In this document: positions 32,802 through 40,547 of the stretch, piece by piece
How the letters are laid out: every line of letters begins with the position of its first letter
How positions within the stretch are numbered: position 1 is the stretch's first letter
Origin: Alistipes sp.
GTDB lineage: Bacteria > Bacteroidota > Bacteroidia > Bacteroidales > Rikenellaceae
DNA: 64,000 nt
Assembly (NCBI GenBank): GCA_017532885.1
Contig: JAFXIS010000080.1
Coordinates: 52,419 to 116,418, forward strand
Direction of reading: 5' to 3'
Position numbers and translations under genes: made by a program
The notes under the pieces: model-generated
Seen by the model: only the letters and a program-made list of their open reading frames with translations
The model's database searches: none
Told to the model about the DNA's origin: nothing

Positions 32802-32964
32802 AAAAAAAACGGCTGTGTCCCCGAAGAGGCACAGCCGACCAGCAATCAAAAAACCATGTTCTACAAACAGAGTAGCTCTTTCGGGGGAGGATTGCCAACA
32901 CCCCACAGCCGCCATTGGCGGTAAATCTATTATCGAGGCTCGCCGCAAATGCCTGACAAACATA
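32802..32964 (-). ncRNA. Candidate small RNA with its own terminator
   Basis: On the minus strand a TATGTTTG -7-like box (32964-32957) precedes about 130 bp without a credible frame, then a strong terminator: CGGCTGTG / CACAGCCG with a CTTCGG-type loop followed by eight Ts (32837-32802). Inside is a CCGCC...GGCGG hairpin. No annotated gene would otherwise use this terminator, because the porin transcript should stop at 33047-32990. No known RNA family is recognised and there is no good -33 element. Confidence 0.35.
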
Positions 32965-32989
32965 CGGCAAAGCCCAAAATTTTCGAATA

Positions 32990-33047
32990 AAAAGAGGTGC
33001 AGACCGTTTACCAATCGAAAAATATTTTCTCGGCGCACACCTCTTTT
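32990..33047. terminator. Bidirectional stem-loop downstream of the porin gene
   Basis: AAAAGAGGTG (32990-32999) and CACCTCTTTT (33038-33047) are a perfect 10-bp inverted repeat with a long loop; T runs are available in both directions. Confidence 0.55.
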
Positions 33048-33312
33048 ATATCGCTCGAAGCGAGGTGGTAGCGGATACTACCTCGAATGCCTGAATCGTC
33101 ATATCAATCCGAATTGTCGCGAGATTCGGGTTGTTATGCCTATCCAAAGCGTGGCGCCGGCGATAGCCTCTACTCCACACGCTCCTGCGACTATCGGGAG
33201 CTTCCTCACGAGGACTCTCCGCGGAGCCTTGCAGCCCCAAAATTCCGCCTTACAATTGGCGAGCATTTGTTCACCCTGCTCCGATCAAAGTGCAGGGCGA
33301 TAGTTTTCGATA

Positions 33313-34800
33313 TTACTTACCGAACTTAAGATCAACGCCGATACCCCAAGCGTGTGAAGTACGCTGATAGAGGTCATTGAAGGCAAGACCTGAAGCCATA
33401 CCTGTGGTAGTTACCTCATCATAGATTGTAGGCATGTAACCAAGGTTGAGGCGTACTGCATCGCAAATCTTGTAAGCCACACCAACACCTACCGACCAAG
33501 ACGAGATAGAGTAGTTCATATCTGAGTAATAGTTCTCATCCATATTGAGCTGTGTGCGCTGTGTACCTGCCGATACCAACAATCGGTCGGTGATAGACCA
33601 CTCAACACCCAACATATACTCGTTGGTGTTACCCTTGATTGTGCTGTACTGGCCATTGTAAACGCCCTGAGCATTGTTGATTGTGAAAGAGTTCTTCGCT
33701 GCCTTGTCGAAGTAGTGGTGCCACTGTGCAGTAACCTTTACGGGACCGAAGTGACGGCTTACAGCTGCTGCCAACAATGCGGGAGTCTCTGCCTTAACCT
33801 TTGTACCATCAGCGAAAATGCCGTTGATTACGGGGTCCTTTGCCGATACGGGAGCCGACTCAATCTCGAGCTCGGTAGCCATCTTGAACTCATACTTTAC
33901 AGATGCGTCCCATGGACCCTTGTGGAATGCCAAAGCAATAATGGGGCTGATAGAGTGACCCTTCTGCTTAACATCAAGGATATGGTCGGCAGTCTGTGCC
34001 TTATATGTTCCTAACATCGTAGCCATTTCGGGAGTAAGAGCGCCCATCTGCTGCAATGCACCTGCAGCTGTCTGGAAGAATGTCGAAGCCGACATCATCT
34101 GGCCATTCATACCGAGAGCGGGAAGAGCGGGAGCATTGGGGTTAACCTGAATATTCTTAATATGTCCCTCATAGCTGTTTGAAGTTGTGCTGTAACGCAC
34201 CTGAGCAGCCACTGACAACCAATCTGTAAGACGGTATGCAGCACCTACATTGAAAGCCAAAGTCATCGACTTACCCGTAAGAGCCATATCCATAGCATAT
34301 TGTTTAGCTGAGATGCCATAAGTCTGACCGAACTGTGAGATAGCACCGGGCAAAACTGAGAACTGGCGCTCGAAAGAGCCCAAGCCGTTGGCAAACTCCA
34401 AAGAGCCACCACCACCGTTTACGCCCAAGCCTGCCATCACAGCCCAACGGTTGTGCTTCCAAGCGAAATGAACGCTGGGGATAATGGGAGAGAATACCTC
34501 ACCCTTATACTCCTTGGTAGGCGAGCCACCATTCATTGCAAAAGGTGCATAAGTCGAAGTGATTGTACGAGTCTGCGCTGCCATCTGGTCATTGATACCG
34601 ATGTGGAAGCCGTTCTCCATAAATACCACACCTGCGGGGTTAGTGTAAACCGCATCGGTGTCGAGTGATGTACCACGAGCTATGCTACGCAAGAAGTGTG
34701 CGCTCTGGTTAGTGTTGGTCATAGGACCACCTGCAAATGCTGTTGAAGCAAGTGACACTGCCCCAACGAGGGCAAGAATTGATTTTGTAAAAATTTTCAT
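33313..34800 (-). CDS. OmpP1/FadL-family outer-membrane channel
   Basis: The ATG at 34800 gives a standard signal peptide (MKIFTKSILALVGAVSLASTAFAGG) and a 495-aa protein; the longer frame has no signal at its start. Family traits are the N-terminal hatch-like GPMTNTNQSAHFLRSIARGTSLDTDAVYTNPAGVVFMENGFHIGI (compare the FadL NPA motif in TNPAG) and a C-terminal 14-strand-type barrel with alternating aromatic strands, ending in a near-terminal Phe (GIGVDLKFGK). The family imports hydrophobic molecules across the outer membrane. No C-terminal partner gene is near. Its transcript probably runs to the stem-loop at 33047. Confidence 0.9.
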   Translation of the reverse strand: MKIFTKSILALVGAVSLASTAFAGGPMTNTNQSAHFLRSIARGTSLDTDAVYTNPAGVVFMENGFHIGINDQMAAQTRTITSTYAPFAMNGGSPTKEYKGEVFSPIIPSVHFAWKHNRWAVMAGLGVNGGGGSLEFANGLGSFERQFSVLPGAISQFGQTYGISAKQYAMDMALTGKSMTLAFNVGAAYRLTDWLSVAAQVRYSTTSNSYEGHIKNIQVNPNAPALPALGMNGQMMSASTFFQTAAGALQQMGALTPEMATMLGTYKAQTADHILDVKQKGHSISPIIALAFHKGPWDASVKYEFKMATELEIESAPVSAKDPVINGIFADGTKVKAETPALLAAAVSRHFGPVKVTAQWHHYFDKAAKNSFTINNAQGVYNGQYSTIKGNTNEYMLGVEWSITDRLLVSAGTQRTQLNMDENYYSDMNYSISSWSVGVGVAYKICDAVRLNLGYMPTIYDEVTTTGMASGLAFNDLYQRTSHAWGIGVDLKFGK

Positions 34801-35395
34801 GCTTTTGTTAATTTGTCCGCACCTTTGGTGAGTAGTCGTCAGGCAATCTCTTGCTTTGAACAAAGCATACTCCGATGCGGTGTTAATGTTTGTTTGGTTT
34901 CTATTTTGCTGTTTGGTTTTACTTTGTTATTATGCGGTTATTATACGACTTAACGCAAACCTCCATGCGAACCGACCCTACACCTCGAAAAATGGCGGCG
35001 ATAAAAACCTAATCGCGAGGTTGATTTCGGTTGCAAAAGTCACTTAAATTTCTCGAACGGCAAAAATTATGTGGCTAACAACCTTTGAAAGTTATAAAAC
35101 CCTCATATTTTGGGATAGAATACCCTATTCTGTGGCGAAATTACCCGAAAAACAGGACAAAATCGTTCATGGAGTGTTCAAAACATCATAAAAAAACGAA
35201 TCATTTGGACAATGAGTCAGGCGCTTAACAAACTTTTTTAACGCCTTAGCGTCACGAACGCACTTTCATAACGATTTTTTCCCTATCTTTGCGGCAAAGC
35301 CGCAGTAAGGCGAAAGGAAAGAGAAAGATAAAAAACGAAAAATAAAAAAGATACAATTCAAAACAAGAGTTTAACTATAACAAAAAAGTAGAATT
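34801..35395. other. Divergent intergenic region between porin and pgk
   Basis: The pgk -7 box is at 35284-35291. Elsewhere in these 595 bp I see no gene, no repeat family and no clear minus-strand promoter for the porin. Confidence 0.5.
35284..35291 (+). promoter_or_regulatory. Predicted -7 box of pgk
   Basis: TATCTTTG is an exact TAnnTTTG match about 105 bp before the ATG; the -33 position has only a weak ACTTTC. Confidence 0.5.
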
Positions 35396-36661
35396 ATGTT
35401 CGCAATTGACAATTACGATTTTACAGGCAAGCGCGCGATTATCCGTGTAGACTTCAATGTACCCCTCAACGGCGAGGGTCAGGTAACAGACGACACTCGT
35501 ATCCGTGCCGCCATCCCCACAATCAAGAAGGTTTTGGAGAAGGGTGGTTCAGTGATTTTGATGTCACACCTCGGTCGTCCTAAGAAGAATCCCGACCCAA
35601 AGTTCTCGTTGGAGCAGATTATCCCCGCTATCGAGGCTCGCTTGGGTGTTGAGATTAAGTTCGCAGGCGACTGCATGGGTGAGAAGGCTGCCGAGATGGC
35701 TGCTGCATTGAAGCCCGGTGAGGTTATGCTTCTTGAAAACCTCCGTTTCTACGCTGAGGAGGAGGGTAAGCCCCGCGGCTTGGCAGAGGATGCTACCGAC
35801 GAGGAGAAGAAGGCTGCAAAGAAGGCTCTTAAGGAGGGTCCTCAGAAGGAGTTTGTGAAGAAGTTGGCTTCATATGCTGACTGCTACATCAACGACGCAT
35901 TCGGTACAGCTCACCGCGCACACTCTTCAACTGCTCTTATCGCCGACTACTTCCCCAATGACAAGATGTTCGGTTATGTTATGGAGAACGAGTTGAAGGC
36001 TATCGACGGCGTTATGCAGAATCCACAGCGTCCTTTCGTGGCTATCGTAGGTGGCTCGAAGGTATCTACAAAGATTACCATCATCGAGAAGTTGATGGAG
36101 AAGTGCGACAAGATTATCATCGGTGGCGGTATGACCTACACATTCTCGGCTGCTTTGGGTGGCAAGGTAGGTAAGTCAATCTGCGAGCCCGATATGTTCC
36201 CCGTAGCATTGGATATCTTGAAGAAGGCTGAGGAGAAGGGTATCAAGTTTGTGATGTCACCCGACGCTCTTACTTGCGACGACTTCGCCGAGACTGCAAA
36301 CACTCAGGAGGCTTCGGTAAAGGCTATCGACGACGCTTGGGAGGGTGTTGATATCGGTTCTGAGGGTAAGAAACTCTTCCGCGACGAGATTATGGAGTGC
36401 AAGACTATCCTTTGGAACGGCCCTGTGGGTGTGTTCGAGATTAACAAGTTCGCAACAGGCTCGAAGGCTGTGGCTGAGGCTATTGCTGAGGCAACAGAGA
36501 AGAACGGCGCATTCTCACTTATCGGTGGTGGTGACTCAGTTGCCTGCATCAATAAGTTCGGCTTGGCTGACAAGGTATCGTATGTTTCAACAGGTGGTGG
36601 TGCTTTGTTGGAGTATATGGAGGGTAAGGAGTTGCCGGGCGTAGCAGCTATCCGCAAGTAA
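35396..36661 (+). CDS. pgk: Phosphoglycerate kinase
   Basis: The 421-aa protein carries the family signatures: [25 protein letters not shown] (N-terminal substrate-binding), [67 protein letters not shown] and the C-terminal [43 protein letters not shown]. It transfers phosphate from 1,3-bisphosphoglycerate to ADP in glycolysis, in the cytoplasm. Codons strongly favour GGT, GCT and AAG, as expected for a highly expressed gene. It is transcribed alone. Confidence 0.98.
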   Translation: MFAIDNYDFTGKRAIIRVDFNVPLNGEGQVTDDTRIRAAIPTIKKVLEKGGSVILMSHLGRPKKNPDPKFSLEQIIPAIEARLGVEIKFAGDCMGEKAAEMAAALKPGEVMLLENLRFYAEEEGKPRGLAEDATDEEKKAAKKALKEGPQKEFVKKLASYADCYINDAFGTAHRAHSSTALIADYFPNDKMFGYVMENELKAIDGVMQNPQRPFVAIVGGSKVSTKITIIEKLMEKCDKIIIGGGMTYTFSAALGGKVGKSICEPDMFPVALDILKKAEEKGIKFVMSPDALTCDDFAETANTQEASVKAIDDAWEGVDIGSEGKKLFRDEIMECKTILWNGPVGVFEINKFATGSKAVAEAIAEATEKNGAFSLIGGGDSVACINKFGLADKVSYVSTGGGALLEYMEGKELPGVAAIRK

Positions 36662-36720
36662 AAACTTTTTCTCAGAGTTTTTCGGATACTGCTTCTTACA
36701 GCAGGTCTTACATTTATAAA

Positions 36721-36754
36721 AAATATGGGGTCGGCTCCGGTCGGCCCTATATTG
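36721..36754 (+). terminator. Possible terminator of pgk
   Basis: AATATGGGGTCGG and TCGGCCCTATATT form a stem with several G-U pairs. A clear U tract is missing. Confidence 0.4.
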
Positions 36755-36827
36755 GTTAAAAAATAAATGTTGCTAAATATCCGAGTAACGAGCGCTCGTT
36801 ATTCATCGCTCCGAGCATTTGTTTTTC

Positions 36828-36864
36828 GTCATTCTGAGGGAGGCTTGCCGACCGTGAGAATCTC
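36828..36864 (+). repeat. R1 copy, left flank of the GIY-YIG gene
   Basis: Begins GTCATTCTGAGGGAGG and ends GACCGTGAGAATCTC. Confidence 0.8.
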
Positions 36865-36897
36865 AAAACAAATGCGTGAGAGTCTAAAAATTTATCA

Positions 36898-37176
36898 ATG
36901 ATGATTAAACCGTGTGTATACATAATTACAAATAATAGTAATAGGGTTTTGTACACAGGCGTAACATCTAATCTGCCGAAGCGGATGTTGCAACACATTG
37001 ACAAATCTTTTGGTGGATTTTCCGCGAGATACAATTTGTCGAAATTGGTCTTTTTTGAAGAATTTGGCTCAATGGCACAAGCTATTGACCGAGAAAAGCA
37101 AATTAAGGGTTTGCGAAGAGAAAAAAAGATAAAACTTATCGAGGAGATGAATCCGGATTGGCAATCTTTATTTTAA
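36898..37176 (+). CDS. Small GIY-YIG domain nuclease
   Basis: The 92-aa protein is a single GIY-YIG domain of the YhbQ/UPF0213 type: CVYIITNNSNRVLYTGVTSNLPKRMLQH, where the first motif is VYI and the second LYTGVT (the YIG variant YTG is usual here), then the conserved Arg (KRMLQH) and FSARYNLSKLVFFEEFGSMAQAIDREKQIKGLRREKKIKLIEEMNPDW with the catalytic Glu in AIDREKQIK. These domains cut DNA with one divalent metal. A second ATG follows immediately, so the start could be 36898 or 36901. It sits between two inverted R1 repeats, suggesting it is the enzyme that moves or acts on them. Confidence 0.88.
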   Translation: MMIKPCVYIITNNSNRVLYTGVTSNLPKRMLQHIDKSFGGFSARYNLSKLVFFEEFGSMAQAIDREKQIKGLRREKKIKLIEEMNPDWQSLF

Positions 37177-37229
37177 TTATAGAATAAGGTTTTATTTTTG
37201 ATGGTTTTGATATCAGACATTTGTTTTTA

Positions 37230-37266
37230 AGACTCTCGCGTCGAGCAAAGCTCTCCTCAGAGTGAC
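37230..37266 (-). repeat. R1 copy, right flank of the GIY-YIG gene
   Basis: Read on the minus strand it begins GTCACTCTGAGGAGAGC and ends GACGCGAGAGTCT, resembling the copies at 12863 and 12989. Confidence 0.8.
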
Positions 37267-37344
37267 GAATAAAAACAAATGTGGAAAATAAGATTTTACA
37301 CTATTCAACCAGAATAATATTATTAACTATCCAACCGAAATACT

Positions 37345-39366
37345 ATGAAACGAACAATTTTAGCAATTTCAACCTTTGCGCTTATGGCAAGTTGTTGCAA
37401 TAAACCGGCACCGGCTATCGACCGTGCCAATTTCGATGAGAGCGTGGCTCTGAACGAAGATTTCTACCAGTATGCCACAGGTGGCTGGCAGGCTAAGAAT
37501 CCGTTGAAGCCCGAGTTTTCGCGCTACGGAACATTCGATGTGTTGCGTGAGAACAACGAGATTCGCCTCAACGACCTCTTCTCGGCCATGACCGAGCAGG
37601 AGGCTGAGAAGGGCTCGGTGGAGCAGAAAATCGCCGACCTCTACACTATGGGCCTCGATGAGAAGCGCCTCAACGACGAGGGTCTGGCTCCCGTAAAGCA
37701 GGATTTGGACGCCATTTCACGAATCGTAGGCAAGGAGAGCCTTTCGACGCTCCTCGCACGCCTGCATAGCGAAGTGGGCAACTCACTGTTCAGCGTGGGC
37801 GTAAGTGCCGACCTGCTGAACAGCACAATGAATACGCTCTATGTCGAGCAGTCGGGTCTTGGTATGGGTAACCGCGACTACTACCTCGACGAGGAGAACG
37901 AGGCAAAGCGTCGTGGCTATGTGAAGTGGCTCACCGCAGCCTTCGACTTGGCAGGCGTAGAGAAGCCCGAGGTGGCAGCCGAGGGTGTTTTGTCGTTCGA
38001 GACAAAGATGGCAGAGGCTTTCCGCTCACGCGTTCAGCTGCGCGAGGTTGCAGCAAACTATAACCCCATGAGCCGTGCCGACTTTGTTAAGCGCTACGAC
38101 GCCATCGACTGGGATATCTACTTCAAGGCTTTGGGTCTTGGTGATTTCGAAAACCTCGTTGTAGGTCAGCCCGAGGTGTTGGACAAGGTGAACGAGATGA
38201 TTAAGTCGGAGCCTATCTCAGATATCAAGAATTACCTCAAGGCGGGTTATTTGTCACGCGCGGCGGGTTTCTTGAGCGACGATATCTATGCGGCTCACTT
38301 TGAGTTCTTTGGTCGCACAATGTCGGGTCAGCAGGAGATGCGCCCCCGCTGGAAGCGCGCCATGGCTGTGCCTAACGGTCTGCTTGGCGAGGCTGTGGGC
38401 GAGATTTATGTCAAGAAGTATTTCCCCGAGAGCGACAAGCAGCGCATGACCGAGATGGTCAAGAACCTTCAGACTGCTTTGGGACAGCATATCGATGCCT
38501 TGGATTGGATGTCGGACGCAACGAAGGCAAAGGCACACGAGAAGCTGGCTTCGTTCACCGTGAAGATTGGCTACCCCGACAAGTGGAAGGATTACTCGTC
38601 GTTGGAGATTGACCCCGCGGTATCGTATTGGGAGAATATGAAGCGTGCATCGGCTTGGTATACAGCCGACAACATCTCGAAGATGGGCAAGGAGGTAGAC
38701 CGCTCGGAGTGGTTTATGTCACCCCAGACCGTGAACGCCTACTACAACCCCACAACAAACGAGATTTGCTTCCCTGCAGCGATTCTTCAGCCTCCGTTCT
38801 ATAACTCTACGGCTGACGATGCGGTGAATTACGGAGCTATCGGTGTTGTTATCGGTCACGAGATGACTCACGGCTTCGACGACCAGGGTCGCCACTTCGA
38901 CAAGGATGGCAACATGAATAATTGGTGGACCGAGGAGGATGCTGCGGCATTCAAAGCGAAGACCGATGTTTTGGTTGAGCAGTTCAACAAGGTGGAGATT
39001 CTGCCCGCAACCGAGGAGCGCGCAGCCGTAATGGCAGATGGTGCGTTGTCACTCGGCGAGAACATCGCCGACCAGGGAGGTTTGCGCGTAGCTTACACCG
39101 CCTTCCGCAACTCTTTGCAGGGCGCGGAGCCTGAGGCTATTGACGGCTTCTCGGCAGACCAGCGTTTCTACCTCTCATATGCTACAATCTGGGGTCAGAA
39201 CATCCGCGACGAGGAGGCTGCACGCCTCACAAAGACCGATGTTCACTCATTGGGCAAGAATCGTGTAAATGTCACTTTGCGCAATATCGAGAGCTTCCAC
39301 AAGGCATTCGGTATCACCGACGGCGCGATGTACCTGCCCGAGCAGGAGCGCATCATTATCTGGTAA
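37345..39366 (+). CDS. M13-family zinc metallopeptidase (PepO/neprilysin-like) lipoprotein
   Basis: The 673-aa protein starts with a lipoprotein signal (LMASC, Cys17). Family features are NFDESVALNEDFYQYATGGWQAKNPL, the zinc motif VIGHEMTHGFDDQG (HEMTH at about 503-507), the third ligand in ALSLGENIADQGGL (Glu about 571), and a C-terminal NVTLRNIESFHKAFGI...W ending. The NAYY motif (VNAYYNPTTNEICFPAAILQPPF) that binds substrate is present. It degrades peptides of up to about 40 residues, here anchored to the envelope. In Porphyromonas, PepO-like enzymes cleave host peptides; for this gene that is inference. Confidence 0.95.
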   Translation: MKRTILAISTFALMASCCNKPAPAIDRANFDESVALNEDFYQYATGGWQAKNPLKPEFSRYGTFDVLRENNEIRLNDLFSAMTEQEAEKGSVEQKIADLYTMGLDEKRLNDEGLAPVKQDLDAISRIVGKESLSTLLARLHSEVGNSLFSVGVSADLLNSTMNTLYVEQSGLGMGNRDYYLDEENEAKRRGYVKWLTAAFDLAGVEKPEVAAEGVLSFETKMAEAFRSRVQLREVAANYNPMSRADFVKRYDAIDWDIYFKALGLGDFENLVVGQPEVLDKVNEMIKSEPISDIKNYLKAGYLSRAAGFLSDDIYAAHFEFFGRTMSGQQEMRPRWKRAMAVPNGLLGEAVGEIYVKKYFPESDKQRMTEMVKNLQTALGQHIDALDWMSDATKAKAHEKLASFTVKIGYPDKWKDYSSLEIDPAVSYWENMKRASAWYTADNISKMGKEVDRSEWFMSPQTVNAYYNPTTNEICFPAAILQPPFYNSTADDAVNYGAIGVVIGHEMTHGFDDQGRHFDKDGNMNNWWTEEDAAAFKAKTDVLVEQFNKVEILPATEERAAVMADGALSLGENIADQGGLRVAYTAFRNSLQGAEPEAIDGFSADQRFYLSYATIWGQNIRDEEAARLTKTDVHSLGKNRVNVTLRNIESFHKAFGITDGAMYLPEQERIIIW

Positions 39367-39402
39367 GGATTCAGTCTGCAAAAAACAGATTATATCACAC
39401 AA

Positions 39403-39436
39403 AGAGAGGTTGCATGTGTCTGCAACCTCTCTTCTC
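39403..39436. terminator. Perfect hairpin between convergent genes
   Basis: AGAGAGGTTGCA and TGCAACCTCTCT are a perfect 12-bp inverted repeat with a six-base loop, placed between the M13 peptidase and the minus-strand genes. Confidence 0.75.
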
Positions 39437-39481
39437 ATTAATTACTAACCCTAAAACTTGTAACCCAATTACAAGAACTCT

Positions 39482-39733
39482 TCAACACTCGCCCCTATCG
39501 CGAAATAACTCTTGCAGATAGCAGTCCAGATAAAATAGGTCTGCCTCACCACATATAACCTCTGCATTCATCAGTCGCTCATCTTCGGGGATAAAATCAT
39601 CATTAATTCTACAGTCTAAATCCTCCATAGGCAGCCGGTTTAAGTTTTGTTGGTGAAAATTCAATATATTAACGGCTACGATGTTTTGTTTATTGTGGAG
39701 GGGTGAAAAAAATTCCACCACACGCCGCAGCAT
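39482..39733 (-). CDS. Small protein downstream of the ECF sigma factor, function unknown
   Basis: An ATG at 39733 (MLRRVVEFF) opens an 83-aa frame; a GTG at 39757, four bases after the sigma factor stop, would add eight residues. It is acidic and Cys-containing, with HHMLRRVVEFFSPLHNKQNIVAVNILNFHQQN and DCRINDDFIPEDERLMNAEVICGEADLFYLDCYLQELF. No anti-sigma signature or membrane span is visible. Its place directly behind the sigma gene suggests co-expression. Whether it is a true gene is uncertain. Confidence 0.4.
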   Translation of the reverse strand: MLRRVVEFFSPLHNKQNIVAVNILNFHQQNLNRLPMEDLDCRINDDFIPEDERLMNAEVICGEADLFYLDCYLQELFRDRGEC

Positions 39734-39761
39734 ATGGTGGAACTCTTTGTAGCGCACTCAA

Positions 39762-40346
39762 TTACGACAGAATCACATTGTGCTCCTTGATTAATTTGCG
39801 AAGGTTTATCAAGGCGTAGCGCATACGACCCAGAGCCGTATTGATGCTCACTCCGGTCTGGTCGGCTATCTCCTGAAAACTCAAGCCCGAATAGTAGCGC
39901 AGCTGCACAACCTCGCGTTGCTCGTCGGGCAGGAACTCTATCATGCGGCGTACATCGGCCTCGATTTGCTCGGCAACCATCTTATCCTCGATATTCTGCT
40001 CGGCAAAGCGCATAGTACCCAAAACATCGTATCCGGCATCGCTCTCATTCACGGTGCGGGCACTCTTCTGCTGACGGAAATAGTCCAAAACGCGATTATG
40101 GGCTATGCGTAATACCCATGAGAGGAACTTACCATTGTCGGTATAGCGTCCTTCGTCGATGAATCGTACCGCCTTAATAAAGGTCTCTTGCATGATGTCG
40201 TCTGCGAGATCAACATCCTTAACCATCATACGGATGTAGTCGCGCACGCGGCGCGAATGGCGTTCGATAAGCTGTGAAATGGCACTGCAATCACCCGAAA
40301 GATAGTTATTAAGCAATACACGGTCACTTAACACTTGTGCGTTCAT
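39762..40346 (-). CDS. RNA polymerase ECF-type sigma factor
   Basis: The 194-aa protein has region 2 (DYIRMMVKDVDLADDIMQETFIKAVRFIDEGRYTDNGKFLSWVLRIAHNRVLDYFR, including the DDIMQETF core-binding helix) and region 4 (LPDEQREVVQLRYYSGLSFQEIADQTGVSINTALGRMRYALINLRKL, a helix-turn-helix for -35 recognition). Bacteroidetes use several such sigma factors for envelope or stress regulons. No anti-sigma factor with a membrane span lies beside it, so it may be one of the widely conserved SigW-like ones that act without an adjacent partner. Target genes cannot be predicted. Confidence 0.92.
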   Translation of the reverse strand: MNAQVLSDRVLLNNYLSGDCSAISQLIERHSRRVRDYIRMMVKDVDLADDIMQETFIKAVRFIDEGRYTDNGKFLSWVLRIAHNRVLDYFRQQKSARTVNESDAGYDVLGTMRFAEQNIEDKMVAEQIEADVRRMIEFLPDEQREVVQLRYYSGLSFQEIADQTGVSINTALGRMRYALINLRKLIKEHNVILS

Positions 40347-40547
40347 ACTCTTCTCCTTTCTTTACTAAAATGTAGTGTTCAAAGAGTAGAAATTTCCTAT
40401 AGGCGTTGCGTTTTTAGAGTTAATAATCAGTTTTTCTGAGTGCAAGATAGTAACTTTTTCTTGTTCCGCAAAATTTTTTCTCATTTTTTTCTGCCGCCCC
40501 TCTTTGTCTAAATTGGATATTTATGCAAAAAAGGTGCCACAAAAGGG

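Larger units (their letters stand above)
32461..33312. other. Gene-free region upstream of paralogue C, with hairpins
   Basis: In 850 bp I find no convincing protein gene. Features are the paralogue C leader and -7 box, a run of seven Gs (32748-32754), an orphan minus-strand terminator (32802-32837), a bidirectional terminator (32990-33047) and a GC-rich, inverted-repeat-rich stretch (33048-33312) just after the porin gene. Confidence 0.6.
36815..37285. mobile_element. Candidate GIY-YIG element framed by inverted R1 repeats
   Basis: The left end reads GCATTTGTTTTTCGTCATTC and continues TGAGGGAGG; the right end, read inversely, is CATTTGTTTTTATTCGTCAC then TCTGAGGAG. So two extended inverted ends of about 30 bp enclose a single small GIY-YIG nuclease gene. 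Just inside each end is a second inverted motif (GAGAGTCTAAAAA on the left, TTTTTAAGACTCTC on the right). The left end is nearly identical (about 50 bp) to the gene-free R1 copy at 45144-45195. No target-site duplication could be defined with certainty. The element structure is inference from repeats. Confidence 0.5.

Noticed and set aside
32517..33038. 173-aa minus-strand frame upstream of paralogue C
   Set aside because: It reads across an intrinsic terminator and a promoter-like box, and its Cys/Phe-rich sequence looks like non-coding DNA.
36898..37176. GIY-YIG gene as a group I intron homing endonuclease
   Set aside because: No intron structure, split gene or rRNA/tRNA target is next to it; the single-domain form is the YhbQ type.
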